Origin: Treponema bryantii
GTDB taxonomy: Bacteria; Spirochaetota; Spirochaetia; Treponematales; Treponemataceae
NCBI RefSeq assembly: GCF_036492245.1
Contig: NZ_AP025286.1
Span: 248,001-312,000 of the forward strand
DNA: 64,000 nt
Reading direction: 5' to 3'
Shown here piece by piece: positions 33,642 through 41,721 of this stretch. Positions within the stretch are counted from its first letter, which is position 1. Each line of letters opens with the position of its first letter. A program made the translations under genes and the position numbers. The notes below the pieces were generated by a model. That model was not told where the DNA came from. It saw only the letters and a program-made list of their open reading frames with translations, and made no database searches.

Positions 33642-34376
33642 ATGCCTTACGTAAAATTAAATGATTTAAACTTGTATTATGAAGAGTTTGGAAGGGGCGA
33701 AACAGTTCTGTTTTTGCATAGCCATTTCAGCAGAGGTTTACTGGCATTTTCAGGACAAATTATTCCTTTTTCAGGTAAGTACAGATGTTTATATCCTGAT
33801 TTTCGTGGGCATGGAAGAACTCTATGTGATGACCTTACATGGAACAGTCGGATGGTTGCAGATGATATGGCGATGTTTCTGGATAAACTGGAAATCAAAC
33901 AGGCTCATATAATTGGCTATAGCTGTGGTGCTTACGTTGGTTGTTACATGGCAGCTAAATATCCGCAAAAAGTGAAGAGTCTGGTTACAATTGGAGGAGC
34001 TGCCTATCCCAGACCGGAAGGTGCAACGGATTTCCTGCCGGAGAATCTGCTGAAGAATAACAGTATAGATTTCATTGAAGATATTAAATCCAGACACCAG
34101 GAAGCACATAGAGGCGACTGGCAGACATACTTACGAAACACAGTTGCTGACTGGCAGCAAAGCCCAAGTCTAACAGATGCTGAGTGGAAGAATATAAAAT
34201 GTCCTGCATTTTTTATCAATGGTGAAAATGATCCATTTGGTACTTGTGAGGAATTACTGGAAAAAGTTCCATCGGCAAAAATCTACAAAGTACTCGGAGG
34301 AGGTCATCGTCCTCATTTTGTCGGTGAACAGATTGACGATATAAATAAAAGAATTTTAGACTTTTTAAATGATTAA
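33642..34376 (+). CDS. Alpha/beta hydrolase
   Basis: 244 residues. The nucleophile elbow is HIIGYSCGAYVG (GxSxG) near residue 90, the acid is in FINGENDPFG near 190, and the His in GGGHRPHFVG near 222. The lid between them is helical. An oxyanion HSHF element follows the first strand. Substrate unknown (esterase or C-C hydrolase). SD GAGGTG. It overlaps the deaminase gene by eight bases. Confidence 0.85.
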   Translation: MPYVKLNDLNLYYEEFGRGETVLFLHSHFSRGLLAFSGQIIPFSGKYRCLYPDFRGHGRTLCDDLTWNSRMVADDMAMFLDKLEIKQAHIIGYSCGAYVGCYMAAKYPQKVKSLVTIGGAAYPRPEGATDFLPENLLKNNSIDFIEDIKSRHQEAHRGDWQTYLRNTVADWQQSPSLTDAEWKNIKCPAFFINGENDPFGTCEELLEKVPSAKIYKVLGGGHRPHFVGEQIDDINKRILDFLND

Positions 34377-35073
34377 CAATATCAAGAGACGTATTTTACC
34401 CTGTGCTAAAATTATAAAAAAGTGTAAAGGAGTTAAAAATAGACTTTCAAGATTGGAAGCTATCTGGCAAAAAGTCTTTGAGATGAAATGGGAATCTGTC
34501 TGCCATAAAAGCAAAGCCATTGCAGCAGTAATTGTTGATGAAATCGGAAATATTATCTCAGTGGGAAGAAATAAAATCGGTGAAACAGAAATACCGAATC
34601 CTCGGGTTTCTCATGCTGAAGTTGAAGCTGTTAGAAATCTTGATGTTAGTAAATATCCAAATGTAAAATTATATACTCTTTATGCGGCTCTTGAACCGTG
34701 TCCTATGTGTTTAGGAACTTTAGTCATGGGTGGAATCAGAAAAGTGATTATTGGGGCACACGATGATCACGGTGGTGCAGTTGAGCTTCTAAGTAAGAGT
34801 AATTTTTTAGCCTCTAAACATGTTGATGTAGTCTGGATGCCTTCATTATATGGCGATGTTCAGAGAGGCTTGCAGACTATCAAGGAGATACTTTACAATC
34901 AGGATAAAGAAAAACTTGAAAGTATGCTGGATGATTTTTCTGTGTATAATTCTCATGGCGTAAATGCAGCGAAAAAACTTTTTGAAGACGGCTGGTTTGA
35001 AAATAAAACGCCGGATCAGTATTCAATAGAATGTATCTTCAATGAATTAAGCAGAAGCATAATGACTCAATAG
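34369..35073 (+). CDS. Cytidine/deoxycytidylate deaminase-fold protein
   Basis: 234 residues. Zinc site: SHAEVEAVRNL (HAE) near residue 84 and EPCPMCLGTLVMGGIRKVIIG (PCxxC) near 110, in the tRNA-adenosine/guanine deaminase style. The C-terminal 80 residues are a helical extension beyond the usual fold. The start is unclear: ATG at 34369 overlaps the hydrolase stop, but a good AAGGAG sits at 34427-34432 followed by AUA rather than AUG, as if a start codon had been lost. Confidence 0.75.
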   Translation: MINNIKRRILPCAKIIKKCKGVKNRLSRLEAIWQKVFEMKWESVCHKSKAIAAVIVDEIGNIISVGRNKIGETEIPNPRVSHAEVEAVRNLDVSKYPNVKLYTLYAALEPCPMCLGTLVMGGIRKVIIGAHDDHGGAVELLSKSNFLASKHVDVVWMPSLYGDVQRGLQTIKEILYNQDKEKLESMLDDFSVYNSHGVNAAKKLFEDGWFENKTPDQYSIECIFNELSRSIMTQ

Positions 35074-35107
35074 TGTAAAAAAATATAAAAGTGTGAAGGA
35101 GTTAAAA

Positions 35108-35830
35108 ATGTCTACACCAATCGAAAACTACCGGAAAATGGTAGAACAGCCTTGGGGAAAAATATTCTACGATGTAATCTTTAACCAGCTCAAATTCTCA
35201 AATGACAAGAGGCTTAAGATTCTTGATTTTGGAGCGGGATTTTGTATTACTGCAATACATTATGGGAAAAATCATGATGTAACTGCCTTAGAGCCGAATG
35301 AAGAAATGTACAAACTTCGTTTTGAGAGTGATGACTACAATCTGATTACCCGGGGATTCGAATATCTGAAAACAGTTGCAGACAATACTTATGATTTCAT
35401 TTTCTGTCATAACGTTCTCGAATATGTAGAAAATAAAGATGAGATTCTTGGAGAGCTGAAACGGGTTCTAAAACCGGGAGGACGCTTATCAATCATAAAG
35501 CATAATCTTTATGGTCGTGTTTATGGCTGTGCCGTATTAACAGATAATCCGAAAGCTGCGCTTGATCTCTTAGATGAAAAGCCTGAAGACAGCATGTTTG
35601 GAAACCGCGATGTTTACACTAACGAATATCTCACAGACTTTTTCGGTAATGAAATGACACTTTCAGAGCTCTACGGAATCCGTGCATTTTACGGGCTCTC
35701 ATCAAATAATGAAATCAAATACACCGATGAATGGTATAACTCGATGCTCGAACTGGAGACCCGCGTTGGAACAATAGACGATTTCAAAAAAGTGTCGTTC
35801 TTTAATCATCTGATTTTTACGAAAAACTAA
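35108..35830 (+). CDS. SAM-dependent methyltransferase
   Basis: 240 residues from the ATG at 35108 (GAAGGAGT before it). Motif I ILDFGAGFCITAIHYGKNH near residue 40, then VTALEPNEEMYKLRF, and FIFCHNVLEYVENKDEILGELKRVLKPGGRLSI, a textbook class I methyltransferase with the conserved post-motif III LKPGG turn. Substrate unknown. Confidence 0.9.
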   Translation: MSTPIENYRKMVEQPWGKIFYDVIFNQLKFSNDKRLKILDFGAGFCITAIHYGKNHDVTALEPNEEMYKLRFESDDYNLITRGFEYLKTVADNTYDFIFCHNVLEYVENKDEILGELKRVLKPGGRLSIIKHNLYGRVYGCAVLTDNPKAALDLLDEKPEDSMFGNRDVYTNEYLTDFFGNEMTLSELYGIRAFYGLSSNNEIKYTDEWYNSMLELETRVGTIDDFKKVSFFNHLIFTKN

Positions 35831-35892
35831 ATTGTTTTTTTCTCTGCAAAAAAAGTCGAGAAAAGCGGACAGCTTAGGTGTATAATCAAAAT

Positions 35893-37059
35893 ATGTTCAG
35901 CGAAAAAGAAGAAAAAGTGTATGAGATTCAGAAGTATATTCTCTCTCATCTTTATGAAAATCTGACTATAGAAAATCTCGCAGCCCGTACAGATTATTCT
36001 GAATGGCAGTGTTACCGAATTTTCAAGGAAACTGTTGGTATAAGCATTGCAGATTTTATCCGGCGGGCAAAGCTTTCTGAGGCAGCCTGGAAGCTTAAGG
36101 AAGAGAAGAGGAAAGTTCTTGATGTTGCTCTGGAAGCAGGCTATGACAGTCCTGATGGATTCCAGCGCGCATTCTTTGCAGAGTTCGGTTGTAATCCGGC
36201 TGAGTATGAAAAATCTGATATTCCGATTTTGAGTTATGTTCCATATGATATAAAGTATAGGAGTAAGGATTTATACAAACCGGAAAGTGGTACGCTGGAT
36301 AAGATTCAGGTTGATAACGGCAAAGCCTTTGATTTTGGAAAGACTGCAGAATATTATGGGCGTTTTAGGGATATTTATCCGAAGAATCTTTTTGAAAAAT
36401 TGTATTCTCTTGGTATTGGAAAAGAAGGTACTAAGTGGCTGGACCTTGGAACTGGAACCGGCGTTTTTCCGAGAAATCTTTGTAAGTATGGGGCTGATAT
36501 AACCGCAACAGATATTTCAGAAGAACAGCTCGAGATTGCAAGAAATCTTTCTTTGGGAATGGATAATATTCATTATGAAAAAGTTTCTGCTGAAGAACTC
36601 AATTATCCGGAACATTCTTTTGATGCAATTACAGCATGTCAGTGCTTCTGGTATTTTAATCCTGATATTGTTGTTCCAAAAATAAAATCACTGATAAAAA
36701 AAGGTGGCATTTTCTTAAAACTGTATATTTCTTATATGAAGGAAGAACCTGTTACGCAGGACAGTAATGCGCTGGTAAAGAAAATCAATCCGTCATGGCA
36801 TGGGGCAGCAAGTGCTCTTGAGGATTTACGCCGTCACTATTTTGAAAATCCTCAGCTGGAAACTTTCATAACAGAAATCCCATTTACACGGGAAAGCTGG
36901 CATGGACGAATGCTTGCAAGTCGTGGTGTGATGGCCAGTATGAACAAAGAACAACTGCTTCAGTTTGATAAAGAACATCGTGCCATGCTGGAAGAAAAAT
37001 ACCCGGAAAAGTTCGGCATCAAGCATAAGATATTTTTGACCTGGTATAGATTTTGGTAA
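35893..37059 (+). CDS. AraC helix-turn-helix fused to a class I methyltransferase
   Basis: 388 residues from the ATG at 35893. Residues 1-105 contain a complete AraC DNA-binding domain (ENLAARTDYSEWQCYRIFKETVGISIADFIRRAKL and VLDVALEAGYDSPDGFQRAFFAEFGCNPAEY). Residues about 145-388 form a methyltransferase: WLDLGTGTGVFPRNLCKYGADITATDISEEQLEIA and FDAITACQCFWYFNPD. A TATAAT box (35881-35886) lies six bases before the ATG. The fusion resembles Ada-type or effector-linked regulators but lacks the Ada cysteine domain. Confidence 0.85.
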   Translation: MFSEKEEKVYEIQKYILSHLYENLTIENLAARTDYSEWQCYRIFKETVGISIADFIRRAKLSEAAWKLKEEKRKVLDVALEAGYDSPDGFQRAFFAEFGCNPAEYEKSDIPILSYVPYDIKYRSKDLYKPESGTLDKIQVDNGKAFDFGKTAEYYGRFRDIYPKNLFEKLYSLGIGKEGTKWLDLGTGTGVFPRNLCKYGADITATDISEEQLEIARNLSLGMDNIHYEKVSAEELNYPEHSFDAITACQCFWYFNPDIVVPKIKSLIKKGGIFLKLYISYMKEEPVTQDSNALVKKINPSWHGAASALEDLRRHYFENPQLETFITEIPFTRESWHGRMLASRGVMASMNKEQLLQFDKEHRAMLEEKYPEKFGIKHKIFLTWYRFW

Positions 37060-37075
37060 GCTCTTAAATGGAGTA

Positions 37076-37996
37076 CTAAAATAAATCCAGCATGGAATCA
37101 AGATATATAGCTTCACGTACCTGCAGCTGATATTCGGGTTTTGTCATATAGTAGAGAAGAAATTCCAGAACAATTGCACTGCCAAGTCCCCGGCCTTCAA
37201 GTTTAAAATTTGAAAAGCCCATTGGCAGATATTTGTTTTGAATGTCTGATACTCCAATGAATCCTGGATTTTTCATTGCAAGTGAAAAACGATAGCCGTC
37301 TTTTCCACCTGGTGCACTGCAAATATGATCTTTTACATCAAGCCCAAGATTTTTACGGCTAACATTTTCATAACATGCTTTACGTTCCTTACAGGTAAAA
37401 CTGCAGCATTCGTTGCATAAAAACTCAATCTTATCTTTTAGAGAAACTGGGATAACGGAAAGTTTTTCAAATTCTTTATTTAATCGGAAATCAGGAACTA
37501 CATATTTGAATTCAGGGCGATTGAGTTCTGTCAGAAAATCATCAAAATCAGTTATTACTTTTGTTGTAGATGAAACCAGATATAGATTTGGAAAGTTCTG
37601 ATTAAGATAATCACTCAATAAATCAGAATGAACAATCACACCGCTTTTAATGGCTGTCTTTTCAAAAATTTCACAGAGTCTGTTGCATTTTTTATCTGAA
37701 AGATGTTCTTTCTGAAGAAGTGAATTACTGAAAGTAAGCCGGCCAGAGATTTCATATTCGTTCAAAAGTGCAGTGACATCGTTTACATCGGCATTGCCAA
37801 AAGCCGCGCGACCACCACCCCAAAGGCAATCAGAGGGTGCCCCATAAATTGATGAAATATCACACCAGTCAAAAAAGTATTCCCTATGCTCCCGATATAA
37901 AGGCAGAAATACTTTATAAAATTCGTAGAATTCAAAAAGTCCGGGGAGATGATAATGAGCAATTTTTGTTGGTTTAGAGTTCATCTGATTCTCCAT
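37076..37996 (-). CDS. Uncharacterised protein of the polymerase operon
   Basis: 306 residues; start MENQMNSKPTKIAHYHLPGLFEFYEFYKVFLPLY. A central Cys cluster, FLCNECCSFTCKERKACYENV near residue 190, could bind a metal or Fe-S cluster and recalls U32-peptidase-type proteins. The front half has alternating strands and helices compatible with a TIM barrel. It overlaps the YolD-like gene by 23 bases and so belongs to the LexA-like/Y-polymerase operon, hinting at a role in DNA damage response; that is inference. Confidence 0.55.
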   Translation of the reverse strand: MENQMNSKPTKIAHYHLPGLFEFYEFYKVFLPLYREHREYFFDWCDISSIYGAPSDCLWGGGRAAFGNADVNDVTALLNEYEISGRLTFSNSLLQKEHLSDKKCNRLCEIFEKTAIKSGVIVHSDLLSDYLNQNFPNLYLVSSTTKVITDFDDFLTELNRPEFKYVVPDFRLNKEFEKLSVIPVSLKDKIEFLCNECCSFTCKERKACYENVSRKNLGLDVKDHICSAPGGKDGYRFSLAMKNPGFIGVSDIQNKYLPMGFSNFKLEGRGLGSAIVLEFLLYYMTKPEYQLQVREAIYLDSMLDLF

Positions 37997-38177
37997 TATA
38001 TTCCATCTCGGCTATTTCGGCACGCAATGTATTTTCAAGAGCTTCTTCAAAGCCGGTAAGTGCTGCAAAAGGTAAAAAGATTTTGGCGCGCTGAGAAAGA
38101 GGCATGCGGTTTTGTAAGGAGTCGTGATTCCAGTTGTAGTCGAGAAGGTCGGCATATTTATCATCCTGTTCTGTCAT
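37974..38177 (-). CDS. YolD-like small protein
   Basis: 67 residues containing PLSQRAKIFLPFAALTGFEEALENT, the signature of the small YolD-like family encoded next to Y-family polymerases. It overlaps the polymerase stop by four bases and the downstream gene by 23. YolD proteins are thought to assist translesion polymerases; the mechanism is not established. Confidence 0.75.
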   Translation of the reverse strand: MTEQDDKYADLLDYNWNHDSLQNRMPLSQRAKIFLPFAALTGFEEALENTLRAEIAEMEYNGESDEL

Positions 38178-39562
38178 GCTTTGTGTCCTCCTATCTGAGC
38201 GTTACGGTCTATTGTGGTTGCGCCTTCTTCGAGGTTCATACCTTTTAATATGGCGTTTTTTCCAAACTTGCGGATTATTTCAAGGCGGGCTTTTTGAAGG
38301 CTGTCTTCCTTCTGATGATTTACTCCGCCTTCATCTGATGTAAGTTCATCAAACAGACTGGGCTGCCGTTCGCTTTCTGGCTTTGTATTGTTTGCGGTTA
38401 TATTGATTCTGCGGAAAAGCCATGAAGGATTTACAACCTTTTCAAAAATTGAAACAAAACCTTCTACAATTAGCTTTGATGAATTTGTTTCTGTTCCAAA
38501 GCTCCAGCTTCCGTGGGCAGGCTTTGGCATTTCTCGACCGTAATAATCCCGTACAACTTCACCATCAAAGCCTGGTACATACAGACTTTCTATATCGTAG
38601 CCAACGTGGAGCGTAATTGAATCGGTGACGATTTTTTTCTTAAACAGATCCAGTGCCAGAATCTCTGCCATTTCACGAACTATGATTTTTGTTTTGTCAT
38701 AAGTGTACGGCTCGTGAAGTACCTGGCCGCTTCCAAGACTCTTTGCTTCGGATCTGTAGTTTTTGATGTCTTTCATGCCAACGGGTTCAATGCCCCAGGC
38801 GTGATCCATGAGAATCTCAGCATCAATACCGAATTCTTTATAAAGTAGTTCGGGATTTTCCAGCGAGGTGCGGGCTATGTCTCCCATTGTACGGATAAAA
38901 TATTTATCGAGTCTGCGTGCCGTAGCTCTTCCAACCCGCCAGAAATCTGTTAATGGCTGATGGTTCCAGAGCTGTCGTCGAAATCCTGCAACATCAAGTT
39001 CTGCGATTCTTACTCCGTCCTTATCTGCTGGAATATGCTTGGCAACAATATCCATGGCTGCCTTGCATAAAAATAGATTCGGGGCAATTCCGGCAGTAGC
39101 TGTGATTCCTGTTTCTGAAAGCACATCATGGATAACTTTTACTGCAAGATCGTGAGCTGTCATCTTATAAAAAGAAAGGTAGCTGGTTGCATCTATAAAA
39201 ACTTCATCTATCGAATAAACATGGATATCTTCTGGTGCAAAATATCGAAGGTATACATTGTAAATGCGGGTGGAATAATTGATATAGAGCGACATCCGTG
39301 GAACTGCAATAATGTAGTCCAGTTCTTTGCCGGTCTGTCGTTTGATTTCGCGGGCCTTTGCTTCTACTTCAAAAAGTCGTGAGCGGCCGCTGAGTCCGTA
39401 AGCTTTGAGCGCTGGCGTTACTGCAAGACAGATTGTTTTACTGGTACGGCTTTTATCTGCTACTACAAGTTTTGTGGTAAGCGGGTCTAAAAGATGTTCG
39501 CGGCATTCAACAGAGGCATAAAAAGATTTTAAGTCTATTGCGATGTAAGTTTTATCTGACAT
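38174..39562 (-). CDS. Y-family DNA polymerase (UmuC/DinB type)
   Basis: 462 residues. Palm motifs: YIAIDLKSFYASVECRE with the first metal Asp near residue 9, and HVYSIDEVFIDAT with the SxDE pair near residue 116. AGIAPNLFLCKAAMDIVAK and the WRVGRATARRLDKY helix-hairpin-helix follow. The C-terminal little-finger region ends with QPSLFDEL, a beta-clamp-binding-like QxxLF motif. It performs error-prone translesion synthesis. Its ATG follows the LexA-like stop directly (TAAATG), so both are expressed together. Confidence 0.9.
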   Translation of the reverse strand: MSDKTYIAIDLKSFYASVECREHLLDPLTTKLVVADKSRTSKTICLAVTPALKAYGLSGRSRLFEVEAKAREIKRQTGKELDYIIAVPRMSLYINYSTRIYNVYLRYFAPEDIHVYSIDEVFIDATSYLSFYKMTAHDLAVKVIHDVLSETGITATAGIAPNLFLCKAAMDIVAKHIPADKDGVRIAELDVAGFRRQLWNHQPLTDFWRVGRATARRLDKYFIRTMGDIARTSLENPELLYKEFGIDAEILMDHAWGIEPVGMKDIKNYRSEAKSLGSGQVLHEPYTYDKTKIIVREMAEILALDLFKKKIVTDSITLHVGYDIESLYVPGFDGEVVRDYYGREMPKPAHGSWSFGTETNSSKLIVEGFVSIFEKVVNPSWLFRRINITANNTKPESERQPSLFDELTSDEGGVNHQKEDSLQKARLEIIRKFGKNAILKGMNLEEGATTIDRNAQIGGHKA

Positions 39563-40192
39563 TTACATATTATGAAGTACGGCTCTAACCTTACCAATTA
39601 CGGTAAAGCTGTCGTCTTCACTGTTTGCGAACATTGGCTCATAACGGGGATTATCGGAAATAATTTTTACTCCGTCGCCTGTACTCTGGAGTCGTTTTAC
39701 AAAACCGTTTCCTTTATAGTGAATTGTGTAAATACCATCTGTGCCGTCGTATCCGTTGATATCGCAGATGATTGTGTCGCCATCAAAAAGGGTAGGCTCC
39801 ATTGAATCTCCGCGAACTTTAGAGGCCGAAAGACTGTTGCCGTATTTCTTCAGATGATTTGGAACGGATATATATTCATTTACTGTGTCATTGTCTGGAA
39901 GATACTGGCCTTTTCCTGCTGAAAATACCTGATCCACAACTGGAATCAAAAGTACATCTTTTGCAAATGTCTTTTCGAGTCTTTCTGTATTCATTCCAAA
40001 GAACTCTTCTGCAGTGGTACCAAAAACTTCAAGGATACGCAGCGTTTCCTGTATAGAAGGAAAGCGTTCTTTATAGATGCGGTTTCTCATTGACTGAAGG
40101 TCCAGGCCTGCTTCATTGCAGAGCCATTCCTGAGTTTTTCCAATTTCAGAAAGATTCTTTTTGATTTTTGTCCAGAATTCAACTGCTTCCAT
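39563..40192 (-). CDS. LexA-like repressor (HTH plus S24 peptidase)
   Basis: 209 residues from the ATG at 40192, chosen because GGAG lies six bases before it; other Mets occur 4 and 7 codons upstream. Residues 1-70 form a helix-turn-helix (GKTQEWLCNEAGLDLQSMRNRIY). The S24 domain has a likely Ala-Gly cleavage site (VFSAGKG), the catalytic Ser in KVRGDSMEPTL and the Lys in GFVKRLQ. Thus a RecA-stimulated self-cleaving repressor of its own operon is expected. It probably binds the repeated element at 40249-40262 and 40282-40295. Confidence 0.85.
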   Translation of the reverse strand: MEAVEFWTKIKKNLSEIGKTQEWLCNEAGLDLQSMRNRIYKERFPSIQETLRILEVFGTTAEEFFGMNTERLEKTFAKDVLLIPVVDQVFSAGKGQYLPDNDTVNEYISVPNHLKKYGNSLSASKVRGDSMEPTLFDGDTIICDINGYDGTDGIYTIHYKGNGFVKRLQSTGDGVKIISDNPRYEPMFANSEDDSFTVIGKVRAVLHNM

Positions 40193-40217
40193 AAAAGTCT
40201 CCATTCCAATCATCCAG

Positions 40218-40303
40218 ATTATAACATATAGTCAGAAAAAAGTAAAACTAAAGTATTCCAAAAGATTATTTTAATTGACTTTAAAGTATTCCAAATGTAT
40301 TAT
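40218..40303. promoter_or_regulatory. Divergent SOS-like promoters with two direct-repeat operators
   Basis: Minus strand: TTTACT (40241-40246), 17 bases, TATAAT (40218-40223). Plus strand: TTGACT (40275-40280), 17 bases, TATTAT (40298-40303). The 14-bp sequence TAAAGTATTCCAAA occurs exactly twice, at 40249-40262 next to the minus -35 and at 40282-40295 within the plus spacer, 33 bp apart (three helical turns). Confidence 0.75.
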
Positions 40304-40313
40304 AAAGAAAGTT

Positions 40314-40613
40314 ATGATTACAGGTTATCCATGTCCTGCACAGGGATTTCATGATAAAAGAATAGATTTGAACTCTCTTTACATTAAGCATCCTACGGCA
40401 ACGGTTTTTATGACTGTGGATACAGACCGTTTCAGGAACATGTGTATATTCAATGGTGATCTTCTTATTATTGACCGCGCAAAAAGAATAACTCCCGGAT
40501 CACTTGTGGTTTACGAGAGTCAGGGAGAATTTGAGATTGGGCGGGTATGTAATATAAAAGGCGAAGCAATTGTAACTGGCTCTATAATTTATGTGATTCA
40601 TACGGTAAAATAA
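40314..40613 (+). CDS. UmuD-like S24 protein lacking the catalytic dyad
   Basis: 99 residues from the ATG at 40314. The opening GYPCPAQGFHDKRIDLNSLYIKHPTATVFMTV matches UmuD closely. Where UmuD has the GDSM Ser, this protein has TDRFRNM; where UmuD has VKRL with the Lys, it has EIGRV. Both residues of the Ser-Lys dyad therefore appear lost, so it should not self-cleave. It may serve as a constitutively UmuD'-like subunit for the polymerase encoded divergently. Promoter is within 40275-40303, giving at most a very short leader. Confidence 0.75.
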   Translation: MITGYPCPAQGFHDKRIDLNSLYIKHPTATVFMTVDTDRFRNMCIFNGDLLIIDRAKRITPGSLVVYESQGEFEIGRVCNIKGEAIVTGSIIYVIHTVK

Positions 40614-40618
40614 AAAAA

Positions 40619-41209
40619 ATGATTCTCTCTTTACAGGGCTGTATGGCCGTTGGAAAAACAACTGCGATCAGATATCTTCAGGAACATGCTCCTTATATTA
40701 ATATTAGCTATGAGGATAATACTGATGTAATTGAAGAGGTTAAAAGGCGCGGTTTAGACAAAAATAAGTATCCGGATTATCTGGAAATTCAAAAATTATG
40801 GCTTCATAAAGAAGTTGTGCGGCATCAAAAGGCTGTCGAATATCCCTGCAGCATTATGGATTTTGGTGCTGAAGAGATTGAGTTTTATACCATTAATTAT
40901 CCTAAAAGCATTGGTGAAGACTGGGAAATAGAGAATGCGCTTAAAAAGGAATTGTCTGAAGTCCGAGAATGTCTTCCAGATAGAATTCTTTTTTTAGACG
41001 CTGCTGATGAAGTTTTGAGACTTCATAAACAGAATGATACAACCAGATCCCGAAACTTTTTTGAACATCATCTTCAATACATGATGCCGCTAAAGCGAGC
41101 CTGGTTTATTGGACGTGAGAATGTCGATGTTCTTCGGGTAGATGATTTATCGCCTGAAGAGGTCGGCCAGAAAGTAAAACAATGGTGTGATGAGTGTATG
41201 AGGAGTTAG
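40619..41209 (+). CDS. P-loop kinase-like protein
   Basis: 196 residues with Walker A GCMAVGKTTAIRYL at residues 7-20 and RILFLDAAD near 118. The LHKQNDTTRSRNFFEHHLQYM stretch could be a lid with phosphate-binding Arg residues. Resembles deoxynucleoside or small-molecule kinases. It begins six bases after the UmuD-like stop and is followed closely by the macrodomain gene, so it belongs to that operon. Confidence 0.7.
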   Translation: MILSLQGCMAVGKTTAIRYLQEHAPYINISYEDNTDVIEEVKRRGLDKNKYPDYLEIQKLWLHKEVVRHQKAVEYPCSIMDFGAEEIEFYTINYPKSIGEDWEIENALKKELSEVRECLPDRILFLDAADEVLRLHKQNDTTRSRNFFEHHLQYMMPLKRAWFIGRENVDVLRVDDLSPEEVGQKVKQWCDECMRS

Positions 41210-41212
41210 AAT

Positions 41213-41710
41213 ATGAAAATTATTCAGGGTGATATTACAAGACTTAGCTGCGATGCAATTGTAAATGCAGCAAATTCTTCTCTTCTTGGAGGTGGCGGAG
41301 TTGATGGTGCAATTCACCGTGTTGCCGGCCCCGAACTTCTTGCAGAATGCCGTACACTTCACGGCTGCAAAACCGGCGAGGCTAAAATCACTAAAGGCTA
41401 TAATCTTCCGTCCAGATTTGTTATTCATACGGTTGGACCAGTTTACTACGAACATTCACCTGCTGAGTCAGAATCTCTTTTGGCAGCCTGCTATGAGAAT
41501 TCCTTAAAGCTCGCAAAGGAAAATGGTCTTAAGACAATTGCTTTTCCTTTGATTTCTGCCGGTGTGTATGGCTATCCGCAGCGTGAAGCCATAAAAGTAG
41601 CTGTTGAAACAATGAAAAAACACCAGAACGATTTCGATGAAACTACACTGATACTCTTTGGTGACCGCGAGTACGGCTTTGCAAAAGAAGATTATCCTGA
41701 GTTTTGCTAG
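41213..41710 (+). CDS. Macrodomain protein (O-acetyl-ADP-ribose deacetylase, YmdB-like)
   Basis: 165 residues forming one macrodomain: [40 protein letters not shown], then [21 protein letters not shown] and [16 protein letters not shown]. All ADP-ribose-binding loops ([28 protein letters not shown]) are intact. It hydrolyses O-acetyl-ADP-ribose or removes ADP-ribose from proteins or nucleic acids. Length typical. It starts four bases after the kinase gene. Confidence 0.92.
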   Translation: MKIIQGDITRLSCDAIVNAANSSLLGGGGVDGAIHRVAGPELLAECRTLHGCKTGEAKITKGYNLPSRFVIHTVGPVYYEHSPAESESLLAACYENSLKLAKENGLKTIAFPLISAGVYGYPQREAIKVAVETMKKHQNDFDETTLILFGDREYGFAKEDYPEFC

Positions 41711-41721
41711 GGGAAGATAAT

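Noticed and set aside
40314-40613. Complete, self-cleaving UmuD
   Set aside because: Catalytic Ser and Lys positions are occupied by Arg and Gly, so only a UmuD-like fold can be claimed.
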